This document shows positions 1 through 7,374 of a DNA stretch of 38,704 bases, in pieces. The notes under the pieces are model-generated. The model worked only from the letters and a program-made list of their open reading frames with translations. It was not told where the DNA came from and did no database searches. Positions within the stretch are counted from its first letter, which is position 1. Each line of letters begins with the position of its first letter. Origin of the DNA: Flavobacteriales bacterium (GTDB lineage: Bacteria; Bacteroidota; Bacteroidia; Flavobacteriales_F; PHOS-HE28); contig JAIOIH010000050.1 of assembly GCA_019912395.1 (NCBI GenBank), positions 116,651 to 155,354 on the forward strand, written 5' to 3'. The translations under genes and the position numbers were made by a program.

Positions 1-287
1 GAATTCAGTGCGGTGGCGATGCGGTCCGCTTCGGTTATCCCCGCGTTCAAGAACTGGCGCGAGCCCAAGAACTGGCGCAAGCGTCCCCCGACCCCGAAGG
101 GTGTCGCACGCAAGGAGGATTCCTTCATTCATGGATGCGTTTGCCCTGGGGCGCGGTCGCAGGATCTTCCGGTTTTATTAAATTACCGGCCAAACCATAC
201 CTGCAGTTCCGGAAGAACGGACTGTGGCTGCCATTGGGGGTCTTCGGTCCTGTTCGTCCGCGCTGTGCGAATGAAACAGACCATCTG
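1..287. other. 5' flank, no gene recognised
   Basis: I see no convincing coding region before the start of the exported protein at 288. The short open frames here are arginine- and proline-rich and lack family features. The one visible structure is a direct repeat of CAAGAACTGGCGC at 48-60 and 66-78 (18-bp period). The stretch could hold the end of an upstream gene cut by the window edge, but no frame reads convincingly as one. Confidence 0.4.
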
Positions 288-1964
288 ATGAAGAACCCCG
301 CCGTACTCCCCACCATTTGCTGCGTTGTTCTGGCCACCGGGCTAAGTGCCCAGGACCTGTCCATCTCCAGCTCCGCTTCCACCGAATTGACCAAGACCTC
401 CCGCGATGCGCGCTACGGCGGCACCTTTGTCCAAGGCGACCAGGCCCGCGTGCTCTACGTATCGTCCACCAAGGAGGACGGTGTGCAAGCAGAGGAGTAC
501 GCGCTCTCCATTGGCGCGGGCACGGCCGCCGTGGAGGACAAGTTCATCGGCGCCGGAGATGCCGGGAAGCAATTGCCCTGGTACATGCCGCAGTCCCGCG
601 TGGAGGCCTTGTCCGACGGGAGCGGCAAGTGGCTGAAGGCCGGGCGCGCCTTCGGCGGGGGCATGAAGCTCTGGCGTGGGCACATGCAGAAGAACTATTT
701 CCTCGGCGTGTACACCGGTATGAACTTCATCGAAGAAGAGAGTGTAAAACCGAAGGCCGGGGACATCTGGCGCATCACGCCCGGGGGGTTCAAGAGCCTG
801 AGCGACGTCGATGCCATGGCCACTTCCAACGGTTTCTACAAGGACCTGCAGAAGTACGGCAACCCCTTGCTGATGCCCGCCAACGCCACCATGCTGGCCG
901 CCGGGGTGATCACCGAGAAGGTGAAGCTGAGCAGGGACCAGGAATTCGCGGCCAACCGGGTGGCGGTGCTTTCGTTGAAGGGTTCGGACCTCGAGAACAT
1001 CCCCTACGACATCTACCTGCTGCCGTACACGGCACTCACCGTGGCCTCCGGGCTTGGGCAGAACGGGGATCTCTGTTCGCTCTTCGCGCCCTTGAACGGC
1101 CCCACCACATTGGCCTCGCTGAAACACCTCTATTGGAAGGACAACAAGGACCACTTCACGGTGATGCGCTTCAGCGACGACCGCAAGCTGGTGGATTCGG
1201 TCTCCTTCAAAAGCAAGTTGATGTGGGGCGACTTCGACATCCTGAACGACACGGTATCCACCTTCCTGATCGGCAAGGGCAAGGCGGGGCACGACGGCTG
1301 GTACAACGGCTTGCAGTACAACAAGATGACCGGCATGCAGGTGACCCGCATCAAGGGCGGCAAGGTCCTGTACAACACGTTCATCAGCGAGGACGACATG
1401 GAGAGCAAGCTGGTGGTGCCTGCCGGCGAGAAGGCCAAATTGGACTGGTACATCCCGAACAGCCATTTCAGGGAAGTGGTGAACATGCCGAACGGCGATG
1501 TCATCATCCTGGGCACATCCCCGGCGCAGGCCTTCGCGCTGCAACTCTCCGCCACGGGTGAGTTCAGGGCGCTCCACTTCATCCCCATGATGGGCAAGGA
1601 GGGTGAGACCGGCGTATGGAACTACCAGTCCCTGTTGCGCAATGACGACCTGATCCTGGTGGTGAACCAGCGCCCGATAGAGTTCTCCACGGATGCACAG
1701 GTGGAGACCACCACCACCAAGGGATACTATGCCACCTTCACCACCACCACCGTGACGAAGCTGAACGAGGTGTACCTGCAAAGCCAAGTGGTCCGCATCA
1801 ACTCGACCAACGCGACCATGAGCAATGCGCTCCAGCTCGATGGCAAGGACTTCTACCCCATGGGCAGCTTCCCGGCCCTGTTCACCCCGGACGCGATCTA
1901 TTTCACCGGCCGGGAAAAAGGACCGAAGGGCAAAGTGATCCATGTGGCCCGGGTGGACCTCTGA
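288..1964 (+). CDS. Exported protein of unknown family (558 aa)
   Basis: I do not recognise the family. I chose the ATG at 288 because it begins with a good type I signal peptide (MKNPAVLPT, a hydrophobic core through CCVVLATGL, cleavage after SAQ); the open frame extends upstream but that part is not signal-like. The mature protein is rich in beta-prone segments, with many short Tyr/Trp-containing strands and Gly-Lys turns, which suggests a beta-propeller-like or all-beta periplasmic or surface protein. That is inference only. There is no lipobox, no membrane span after the signal, and no obvious T9SS sorting domain: it ends in KVIHVARVDL. Long antisense frames overlap it but lack protein character. 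It stands alone, followed by about 700 bp without a clear gene. Confidence 0.75.
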   Translation: MKNPAVLPTICCVVLATGLSAQDLSISSSASTELTKTSRDARYGGTFVQGDQARVLYVSSTKEDGVQAEEYALSIGAGTAAVEDKFIGAGDAGKQLPWYMPQSRVEALSDGSGKWLKAGRAFGGGMKLWRGHMQKNYFLGVYTGMNFIEEESVKPKAGDIWRITPGGFKSLSDVDAMATSNGFYKDLQKYGNPLLMPANATMLAAGVITEKVKLSRDQEFAANRVAVLSLKGSDLENIPYDIYLLPYTALTVASGLGQNGDLCSLFAPLNGPTTLASLKHLYWKDNKDHFTVMRFSDDRKLVDSVSFKSKLMWGDFDILNDTVSTFLIGKGKAGHDGWYNGLQYNKMTGMQVTRIKGGKVLYNTFISEDDMESKLVVPAGEKAKLDWYIPNSHFREVVNMPNGDVIILGTSPAQAFALQLSATGEFRALHFIPMMGKEGETGVWNYQSLLRNDDLILVVNQRPIEFSTDAQVETTTTKGYYATFTTTTVTKLNEVYLQSQVVRINSTNATMSNALQLDGKDFYPMGSFPALFTPDAIYFTGREKGPKGKVIHVARVDL

Positions 1965-2668
1965 ACCGGGACGGATCGGTACGTGAAGTGGATCATCCTG
2001 TTCGACAGCGGAGATGAAGTGCCCGTGTGCGCGCCCACATGCGGCCTCCACTCCCGTACCCTTCGCCACACTTCGACAAGCTCAGTGCAAGTGCTAAGGT
2101 AAGCCCTCGAACATGGCATCCGTCAACTGCCCGTGCCAACCGTTTTTCGTCCCGGATCCCATGCGAGCATCCCACGCTCGTGCCCCGGACCAAACACACC
2201 ACCCACACCACCATCCTCCTCCAGCGCGCAACCAAGTAGGGATCCTCGCCGTGGTGCGCCCGGACGGCAGCGCATACCGGATGCTCGGAGATGTGCAGAT
2301 CGGGGAACAGCGCTTATAGTTTCCGATCCCGGCACCGATCGCTGGGAACGGGCCTACCTTCGTACCACGCTTGGCACCGCTTCCAAGCTTCCGAAGACCG
2401 GTGGATGGTCTTCAACGGAAGGTTAGGTCCTTCGCTGCTCATCCACGATCCAAGAACGAACCGATACAGGCGGCCGGTGACGATGGGAACGATGCTTCCC
2501 GGACCTCGGCAATGATCCACGTGCATGCCCTTGTCCCGATGCGGGGAACAGGGACCCTGCACACCCCGCTCCATGCGCGGGGACCTTGGATCAATGCTTC
2601 CGGGTGCGGTAGGCAGAGCGGACCGGGATCCCCGGTCCGAACAAAAGACCACGCTGAGACCTTATACC
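1965..2668. other. Gene-free, hairpin-rich intergenic stretch
   Basis: No open frame here is convincing on either strand. Two short plus-strand frames end in protein-like tails (around 2245-2319 and 2330-2426), which could be remnants of decayed genes, but nothing identifies them. The stretch contains CTTCGACAAGCTCAGTG at about 2072, which resembles a short intergenic sequence common in bacterial genomes, and several inverted repeats, including the perfect 9-bp stem at 2619-2639 listed separately. Confidence 0.4.
2619..2639. repeat. Perfect 9-bp stem-loop before the CsbD-like gene
   Basis: Arms CGGACCGGG and CCCGGTCCG enclose the loop ATC. It ends 29 bp before the ATG of the CsbD-like gene, so it lies either in its 5' leader or just upstream of its promoter. 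No T-run follows, so an intrinsic terminator is not well supported. Confidence 0.55.
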
Positions 2669-2870
2669 ATGGACGCGCCGCTCCCCGAGTTCAAGATCGC
2701 CCCCCAACACCTGGGGACACAAGAAGATCAAGCTCAAGAACAAGTTCGGTCAGCTCAACGACGACGACCTCTTCTTCGAGTACGGAAAGGAGAAGGAGCT
2801 GACCGACCGGCTGCGGGCCAAGCTCGGCAAGAGCGAAGCCGAGATACACCTGCTGATCAATGCCCTCTGA
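2669..2870 (+). pseudogene. CsbD-like stress protein, frameshifted
   Basis: Two frames together make one short CsbD/UPF0337-type protein of about 66 aa. The first frame gives MDAPLPEFKIAP from the ATG at 2669. After the six-C run at 2700-2705 the reading continues one base later as NTWGHKKIKLKNKFGQLNDD and on to LLINAL at the stop at 2868-2870. The family pattern is visible: W, then a Lys-rich helix, then KFGQLNDDDL, then a GKEKEL segment and a second helix, RLRAKLGKSEAEI. Removing one C restores the full frame. Proteins of this family are small, helical and stress- or osmotically induced; their molecular role is poorly known. The extra C could be a real inactivating mutation, a sequencing or assembly slip, or phase-variable slippage; the sequence alone cannot decide. 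Confidence 0.75.
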
Positions 2871-2942
2871 CCCGTGCCGGAAAGACCCGCTGCGGACTTG
2901 CTCCCGTCCCTCCCGAACACCTTGATCCCCTACCCGAAAACG

Positions 2943-3395
2943 ATGACCCCTACCCCTACCAACGAGGAACGCGCCACGGCCCTTGGCAAGCTCCTCGCGA
3001 AGAACGCGGCACAGTGCAAGCACGCCAACATCGTGGTGCGCGTGGACCGGATCAATGCGGACCAGAGCGTTGCCTTCTGCTCGGTGGAGCAATTGCACCG
3101 GGGGCTCTTCCGCCGGGACCGGAGCACGGACCACCTTGTTTGGCAAGCGGAACGGGCGTTGGCACCGTTGAGGGGCCATGGCCTCACACCGCTGATCAAC
3201 GTGCAGCACCGGAGCTTGCGGAATGCGAGCACCCCGGCCACCCCTACCGCTTCCCCCTCGCTGATGGACTGGATCCGCGATCTGTGGGGCAAGCTCGGTC
3301 GGCCCATGTCCCGCGAAGGTTTCAGTCCGGCACCGGTGGCACAGGACCCCTTCGGATGGCGCCGGGCCATGATCGCATCCGGCGGCGGAACCTGA
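2943..3395 (+). CDS. Hypothetical protein (150 aa)
   Basis: I do not recognise this protein. The ATG at 2943 (MTPTPTNEERATALGKLL) is preferred; an in-frame GTG at 2874 would add 23 residues but lies 3 bp after the stop of the CsbD-like gene. The N-terminal half, to about residue 90, looks like a compact alpha/beta fold, with segments such as ANIVVRVDRINADQSVAF and LVWQAERALAPLRGHGLTP. The C-terminal 60 residues are Pro/Ser/Thr-rich and probably disordered. There is no signal peptide or membrane span, so it is probably cytoplasmic. It may be co-transcribed with the CsbD-like gene 72 bp upstream. Confidence 0.5.
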   Translation: MTPTPTNEERATALGKLLAKNAAQCKHANIVVRVDRINADQSVAFCSVEQLHRGLFRRDRSTDHLVWQAERALAPLRGHGLTPLINVQHRSLRNASTPATPTASPSLMDWIRDLWGKLGRPMSREGFSPAPVAQDPFGWRRAMIASGGGT

Positions 3396-3461
3396 GCGGC
3401 TTGGTCGCAAGCGGCGATCACTTGACCGAACACCGAAGCCACGGTGCCCGCAAACCCCGAA

Positions 3462-3493
3462 CAAGAAGAAAGCCCCGGCAACGTGCCAGGGCT
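3462..3493 (-). terminator. Rho-independent terminator of the cold-shock gene
   Basis: On the minus strand a 10-bp stem (AGCCCTGGCA with TGCCGGGGCT, one G-T pair, loop CGT) is followed by TTCTTCTTG. It lies about 25 bp past the stop of the cold-shock gene. Confidence 0.75.
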
Positions 3494-3518
3494 TCATGTA
3501 TTAGGAACAAGGAGGGCA

Positions 3519-3710
3519 CTAGGCCTTCTGCACGTTCACTGCGCTGAGGCCCTTCGGCGTCTGCTCCACTTCGTAGGTCACCTTATCGTCCTCATAGAGC
3601 GCTGCCTGAGTACCGGATTTATGCACGAAGACGTCCTCACCGCCTCCATCGGGAGCGATGAAACCAAACCCTTTTTCCGGGTTGAAGAACTTTACTTTAC
3701 CACTTGCCAT
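3519..3710 (-). CDS. Cold-shock domain protein (CspA family)
   Basis: A 63-residue single cold-shock domain, the usual length for bacterial Csp proteins. The RNP1-like motif KGFGFIAP (residues 13-20) and the RNP2-like motif DVFVHKSG (26-33) are both present, after the typical start MASGKVKFFNPEKGFGF. Such proteins bind single-stranded RNA or DNA and act as RNA chaperones during cold, growth-phase or stress adaptation. The gene is single, with its own terminator just downstream. Its leader contains a 6-bp hairpin (3728-3747), compatible with leader-based control as known for csp mRNAs, though this is not shown here. Which Csp paralogue it is cannot be said. Confidence 0.95.
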   Translation of the reverse strand: MASGKVKFFNPEKGFGFIAPDGGGEDVFVHKSGTQAALYEDDKVTYEVEQTPKGLSAVNVQKA

Positions 3711-3727
3711 ACTTACTGGGAGTTGAT

Positions 3728-3765
3728 CTCCGGCAAAAGCACCGGAGCATGTTGGCTACAAGGTA
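3728..3765 (-). promoter_or_regulatory. cspA-like leader: possible -7 box and hairpin
   Basis: On the minus strand TACCTTG at 3765-3759 resembles a shortened Bacteroidota -7 box (TAnnTTTG). Downstream of it, CTCCGG at 3728-3733 pairs with CCGGAG at 3742-3747 around an 8-base loop, about 20 bp before the ATG at 3710. If transcription starts near 3752, the hairpin is in the 5' leader. Only the sequence match is seen; promoter activity is inferred. Confidence 0.35.
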
Positions 3766-3856
3766 GTCACCTCCGCACCCGCAGCCGACGCGAGGTCGGA
3801 AATAAACACGAAGGAGCGCCCCGCCACCGGGCAGGTGGGCTTCGCCCGATCAGGGA

Positions 3857-4210
3857 TCAGGCCTTTTCGTCCTCGAACGGAAGCCGGGCCGCCCCCAGGC
3901 GGTCATCCAACCTGCCGAAGCGGGTGCGCAGCTTGTTCGCCAGCCGTTGCGCCGCACCGTCCACTGCTAGATGGACATTGGCGGCCTTGTGCGTGGCGGC
4001 AAAGGGTTCCATGCCGTTGGGCCGGGCCTCCATGGTACACGTGTGGTCGTGCGTTCCGCTCTTGTCAGCGTTCTCATCGCTCAGGTGTACTTCCACCCGG
4101 GTGAGGCGCTCGGCAAAGTGCTCCAAGGACTTCTCCACTACGGAGCGCACATGGGCGGCGAGTTCCTCGGTGCCCTCGATGTTCTTGTCGGTGTTGATCT
4201 GGATATGCAT
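3857..4210 (-). CDS. HPF/RaiA-type ribosome hibernation factor
   Basis: A 117-residue protein that starts MHIQINTDKNIEGTEELAAH and contains the conserved helix around VRSVVEKSLEHFAERLTRVE and the strand VEVHLSDENADKSG, followed by ATHKAANVHLAVDGAAQRLA. This is the fold and order of the ribosome-associated inhibitor / hibernation-promoting factor (sigma-54 modulation) family, which binds the 30S decoding region in stationary phase. It is the short form: the long-form C-terminal dimerisation domain is absent. The internal segment GTHDHTCTMEARPNGMEPF replaces the usual shorter loop. It sits beside cold-shock and universal-stress genes, consistent with a stress-protective role. TACCTTTA at 4222-4215 just ahead of the start could be a -7 box giving a very short leader. 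Confidence 0.85.
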   Translation of the reverse strand: MHIQINTDKNIEGTEELAAHVRSVVEKSLEHFAERLTRVEVHLSDENADKSGTHDHTCTMEARPNGMEPFAATHKAANVHLAVDGAAQRLANKLRTRFGRLDDRLGAARLPFEDEKA

Positions 4211-4587
4211 GCACTAAAGGTATGGAGGAAACGGCTCTCCCAAGGCTGCGATAGCGGGGCAAACACATCCATTCCTCACCATCATGCACCCATGGCGCCT
4301 ATGGAAACGGGACGTCGAACGCCCGTTGGGCGTTTCTCGCTCTGAATTTGGTCCGGTACGTATCGGACCACGGACAAACACGGATGAAGACCTTCTTGTA
4401 TCCGTGTCCATTCGTGTCCCTCCGATATGTATCGGAGCGTGGTTCCTAAGGACTTGAGCGCCGCAAGGCGCGATCATCGTCTGCCGAATGGCGGACTACT
4501 TCATACCATCTCGCAATACGGCATAGGCCTATCTTATAGGAGCATGCCTGATCGGTGCGAACGGCACGCTGGCCGCCGGCGTCACGC
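4211..4587. other. Intergenic stretch carrying palindromic repeat copy 1
   Basis: No supported gene. It lies between the starts of the ribosome factor (minus) and the stop of the universal stress gene (minus). The main content is the 88-bp repeat element at 4350-4437, described separately. Confidence 0.6.
4350..4437. repeat. Palindromic intergenic repeat, copy 1 (two palindromes)
   Basis: The element begins with GGTCCGGTACGTATCGGACC (4350-4369) and ends with CTCCGATATGTATCGGAG (4420-4437), each a near-perfect palindrome. Between them, CCACGGACAAACACGGATG (4368-4386) and ATCCGTGTCCATTCGTGTCC (4400-4419) form an imperfect inverted repeat, so the whole unit could fold into a long hairpin. The inner CACGGATG/ATCCGTG text recurs at 5663-5732 on the other side of the universal stress gene, which marks it as a dispersed repeat rather than a chance hairpin. 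Confidence 0.7.
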
Positions 4588-5421
4588 TCACGCCGGAACA
4601 GCCAGCACCGGGCACTTCACGGCACGCATCACCCGCTCCGTGGTACTGCCCCGGAGGGCGTCCAGAAAGCCATCGTGCCCCTTGGTGGTCATCAGCACAA
4701 GGTCCGCTCGCGTGGCTTCCGCCACATGCACGATCGTTCCCACCGGATCCCCCTGGCGCACGATGCGCTCGAAGCTCCATCCGGTGCGCTCCGGCAATTC
4801 GATGATGGGGTCCGTGGAGGTGTCCCCCACGTGCAGCAGGGTGAACACGATGCGCTCCAGGTCCAGCCTTTCCGCCAAGCGCATGGCCATCTCCAGTGCG
4901 CGGCGTGGATCGGGCCGCATCGCGACGGGGACCAGGATGCGGTTCATTTCCACCTTGCCCGTGGCAGCATCCACAAAGCCCTTTTCACCGTCCGGAATGA
5001 ACAAGGTGGGTTCGCCGGCGCCCCGCGCCAATGGTTCGGCCACCTGCCGCCCGAACCAGCGAACTCGTCCGCCTTCCTGATGGGTGGACAGTACGATCAG
5101 GTCCGTCGGGTGCTCCCCCAGGTGGTCCAAACAGGCCCTCACGGGGTTGCTGCCTTCATGGAGCACCTTGTGTACGCCCACACCCATGGCCATCAGGCCC
5201 TCCATGTCCCCCGCATCCCGAAGCATGCCCCACCCGGCCAAAGTGGACCGCACGCCCGGCAGGTCGACCCATTCGGCGCTGTCGCCTTTGTCCACGTGCA
5301 GGATGGTCAACACCGAACGGGTGATCGTGGCGATGCGCAATGCGTGCAGGAATGCGACCGCACTCCCCGCACCCAGATCGGTGGGGTGCAGGATGCGGTG
5401 GATGCGGCCGGTGTCTGGCAT
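4588..5421 (-). CDS. Universal stress protein, tandem UspA domains
   Basis: About 277 aa from the ATG at 5421 (MPDTGRIHRILHPTDLG); the open frame reaches 5469, but the extra 16 residues are Pro/His-rich and lie outside the domain. Two Usp folds follow each other. The first (residues about 6-140) starts RILHPTDLGAGSAVAF and ends EPTLFIP. The second (about 157-277) starts MNRILVPVAMRPDPRRALEM and ends CPVLAVPA. The second keeps a recognisable nucleotide-binding signature (TTKGHDGFLDALRGSTTERV); in the first the corresponding region (THQEGGRVRWFGRQVAEPLA) lacks the G-S/T step and is probably degenerate. Proteins of this family are cytoplasmic stress-resistance factors of diverse function. Repeat copies flank the gene on both sides. 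Confidence 0.92.
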   Translation of the reverse strand: MPDTGRIHRILHPTDLGAGSAVAFLHALRIATITRSVLTILHVDKGDSAEWVDLPGVRSTLAGWGMLRDAGDMEGLMAMGVGVHKVLHEGSNPVRACLDHLGEHPTDLIVLSTHQEGGRVRWFGRQVAEPLARGAGEPTLFIPDGEKGFVDAATGKVEMNRILVPVAMRPDPRRALEMAMRLAERLDLERIVFTLLHVGDTSTDPIIELPERTGWSFERIVRQGDPVGTIVHVAEATRADLVLMTTKGHDGFLDALRGSTTERVMRAVKCPVLAVPA

Positions 5422-5469
5422 GGCTGGTGGTTGGGGTACGTGATGGGGTGGTCGTTCTCCTGTTGTCAA

Positions 5470-5771
5470 CTGGACCTTCGGCTCGTGCGGGTGTGATCGA
5501 TGGGTTCCGGGACCCTGCTCAACGCGATGGTCCGGGTGGTCCCACTACACCTTTCCGGGCTCTGGAAGGGTGGGCAAAGTAAGCAGATGGAGGGCAACCG
5601 GGTGCGGGGCTACCGGGCCATGCGGTCGCGCCTTGCACGGCGGTTGGTCCCATGGAGAGGAACCGCGGATCCACACGAACGGAGAGCCGCAATTCGTTCC
5701 GTACCCATCCGTGGTCCGATACATATCGGACCAGAACATCAAGGGCCGTCAGCGATGGGTGGGGGAGATCC
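5470..5771. other. Intergenic stretch carrying palindromic repeat copy 2
   Basis: No supported gene. It contains the upstream region of the universal stress gene and the second copy of the palindromic repeat at 5663-5732. CAAAGTAA around 5576 does not match a -7 box well, so no promoter is proposed. Confidence 0.55.
5663..5732. repeat. Palindromic intergenic repeat, copy 2
   Basis: It ends with GGTCCGATACATATCGGACC (5713-5732), closely matching both palindromes of copy 1. The preceding CCGCGGATCCACACGAACGGA (5663-5683) pairs imperfectly with TTCCGTACCCATCCGTGG (5697-5714), the same inner inverted-repeat design as copy 1. Only one terminal palindrome is present, so this is a shorter or half-decayed copy. 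Confidence 0.65.
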
Positions 5772-6128
5772 TCATTCCTTCCGCACCCGCACATACGCGT
5801 GCCTGTAATCGTACGCGGTGAAGAAGAGCGAATCCCCTTTCAGCTCCATGGTCCAATCACTATCGGAGATCCGGAGCATGTCGCCTTTCCTGCCGTAGTG
5901 CAACGAGCCGATGATGTCGGACCCCGGCAGCGTGAACTCCGCACTGTTCCCTTCCTTGAATTCTATGTGGCCCGGATTGCCGCAGCCCTCGCACCCTTCC
6001 TGGAAGATGGCTTCCGAGGTGCCCTTGTAGTTGAGGCCGGTGAGCACCTTGGGGGTTTGGGCACGCACCTGTGCAAGGCCGATGCAGCAGAGCACCACGG
6101 CGATGGCAGTTGATCGAAACAGCATCAT
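5772..6128 (-). CDS. Small exported protein of unknown family (118 aa)
   Basis: I do not recognise the family. A clear signal peptide occupies residues 1-24 (MMLFRSTAIAVVLCCIGLAQ, cleavage after VRAQ). The mature part of about 94 residues contains a CEGCGNPGHIEF segment with two close cysteines, then alternating short strands (SAEFTLPGSDIIG, DWTMELKGDSLFFTAYDY), suggesting a small beta-rich periplasmic protein. The length and final YVRVRKE look complete. GACCTTCG at 6140-6133, directly before the start, could be a -7 box, giving an almost leaderless message; this is weak. Confidence 0.7.
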   Translation of the reverse strand: MMLFRSTAIAVVLCCIGLAQVRAQTPKVLTGLNYKGTSEAIFQEGCEGCGNPGHIEFKEGNSAEFTLPGSDIIGSLHYGRKGDMLRISDSDWTMELKGDSLFFTAYDYRHAYVRVRKE

Positions 6129-6289
6129 GGCGGACGAAGGTCGGGTTGAAGCCGGGTTGATGAATGGTACACCTGCAATGGGGAACCGTTCAATGGTCCG
6201 TGCCGGCTCCGGCGATGGCGTTAACGTTCGTGCGTTGTTCAGCCCGAAGGTCGGAGATCACGAGGGTGTATGGTCGCATTCGTTGTGGG

Positions 6290-6757
6290 CTACCCCGCTC
6301 CTTGTTGCGGCCGCACCACGGCGAACACCAAAAGGGCGTAGCCCAACGTGCCACTGACCAAGCGCACCAGGTGATAGTACCACCAATCGGCGCGGAGGAC
6401 CTCCCAATCGCTCGGTGCGGTGGTGGCCGTCCAGTTGTCGATAATGGCATTGATGGGTTGGCAACCGAAGCGTGTGGCCAGGCCGGCGATGATCATGCAG
6501 CCGGATGCCACGAGCAACAACACCATTTGCCCTCGCCAAGCCCGTTGCAGATAGGCGATGAAGAAGGTGAGGACAATGGTGATGGATGCCAACGCCGGTA
6601 CCAGCACGTTGAGCCCGCGCACGGAATTCTGGTGCAGTTCCACATAGGTGGTGTAGGAAAAGCCGCGCGGGTCGTAGCCCACCCATACGGCGAACATGGT
6701 GCCGATGACGAGCGCACCCAACATCAACTGGAAAAAGCGTGCCATGGAGAGGATCAT
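6290..6757 (-). CDS. DUF1772 / anthrone-oxygenase-like membrane protein
   Basis: A 155-residue protein with four hydrophobic spans at about 8-27, 50-70, 77-95 and 128-149. Between spans three and four are the features I associate with the DUF1772 (anthrone oxygenase-like) family: a CQPINAIIDNW segment and a DWEVLRADWWYYHLVR segment before the last helix. Bacterial members are small inner-membrane proteins of mostly unknown function. An internal Met at residue 5 (MARFFQLML) is an alternative start. TACATTTA at 6784-6777 is one base from the -7 consensus and would give a leader of about 15 bp. It is not obviously in an operon. Confidence 0.75.
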   Translation of the reverse strand: MILSMARFFQLMLGALVIGTMFAVWVGYDPRGFSYTTYVELHQNSVRGLNVLVPALASITIVLTFFIAYLQRAWRGQMVLLLVASGCMIIAGLATRFGCQPINAIIDNWTATTAPSDWEVLRADWWYYHLVRLVSGTLGYALLVFAVVRPQQGAG

Positions 6758-6879
6758 GGTGGTTCGTTTTAGGACCTAAATGTATAGCGCCTCTCACCGT
6801 AGGGCAACAACTAATTGCAGCTTCGGGGAGCGGATAAAACTTACGCTTGGCCATGGACCTGGGCCATTCGTGCTCGTCT

Positions 6880-6925
6880 CCCCTCCTTGTCATTTCGAGC
6901 GCCAGTCGAGAAAGACAAGGAGGGG
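6880..6925. repeat. 12-bp perfect hairpin with TTTCGAG core
   Basis: Arms CCCCTCCTTGTC (6880-6891) and GACAAGGAGGGG (6914-6925) pair perfectly around ATTTCGAGCGCCAGTCGAGAAA, itself partly self-complementary. The core resembles an intergenic sequence (CATTTCGAGC...TCGAGAAA) that recurs in many Bacteroidota genomes; that comparison is from memory. Confidence 0.7.
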
Positions 6926-6946
6926 TTGAAGGTCCTTCTCCCACAG

Positions 6947-6989
6947 GAATGCACCACCCCTACCCCCTCCATAAAAAAGGAGTGGAAAC
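6947..6989. repeat. Direct repeat copy 1 (GAATGCACCACCCCT...)
   Basis: About 43 bp beginning GAATGCACCACCCCTACCCC and containing CCCTCCATAAAAAAGGAG, which can form a short hairpin. It matches 7111-7153 with a few substitutions and one indel. Confidence 0.75.
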
Positions 6990-7027
6990 AAGTATCGAAG
7001 TGAGTATCGGGACAGAGGGTCTTTCTC

Positions 7028-7071
7028 CCCTCCTTCCTAATAGGAGGGATTAGCGGTGGTCCGCTGATCCC
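7028..7071. repeat. Two adjoining hairpins
   Basis: CCCTCC (7028-7033) pairs with GGAGGG (7043-7048), and GGGATTAGCGG (7046-7056) pairs with CCGCTGATCCC (7061-7071) around TGGT with one G-T pair. The two stems share the GGG at 7046-7048, so they are mutually exclusive, in the manner of a switch or of nested repeat arms. Confidence 0.6.
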
Positions 7072-7110
7072 CAAGGTCTCTGCCGTACAGTAGAAGACCA
7101 CTGAACGATC

Positions 7111-7153
7111 GAATGCACCACCCCTGCCCCTCCATGAAAAAGGGAGGTATAAA
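7111..7153. repeat. Direct repeat copy 2 (GAATGCACCACCCCT...)
   Basis: It begins GAATGCACCACCCCTGCCCC and continues through CCTCCATGAAAAAGGGAGG, a hairpin of six pairs. It is the second copy of the element at 6947-6989, in the same orientation, 164 bp further on. Confidence 0.75.
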
Positions 7154-7242
7154 CTCAACGCCCGTACAGAACATTATGGCCCGAAGGCCTGATCGCCCTG
7201 ACGTGCTGACCCGGACCGTGCTGTCGGGTGGAACGGTACCCC

Positions 7243-7250
7243 TACTTTCG
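7243..7250 (+). promoter_or_regulatory. Possible -7 box for the SulP gene
   Basis: TACTTTCG fits TAnnTTTG with one change. It would give a leader of about 120 bp before the ATG at 7375. No convincing -33 TTTG is seen. Confidence 0.3.
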
Positions 7251-7374
7251 CCGCCGCTTTCAGCAGAGCTCTCCGGGTGTTCCCGGATCGGGCATGGCCC
7301 ATGGGCCGGGCCTCGTGATCGTTCAGCGGTCCGTTCCATGAAGCATTGACCACCCGAACCCGACGCAAGCGCTC

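Larger units (their letters stand above)
6758..7374. other. Repeat-dense intergenic region
   Basis: No gene is supported over about 600 bp. It holds three strong hairpins and one pair of direct repeats (each listed), plus a possible promoter for the SulP gene at its right end. The small open frames here read through the repeats and have no protein character. Confidence 0.65.

Noticed and set aside
342-2069. 575-codon minus-strand frame over the exported protein
   Set aside because: His/Val/Gly-rich antisense product; the plus-strand frame has a signal peptide.
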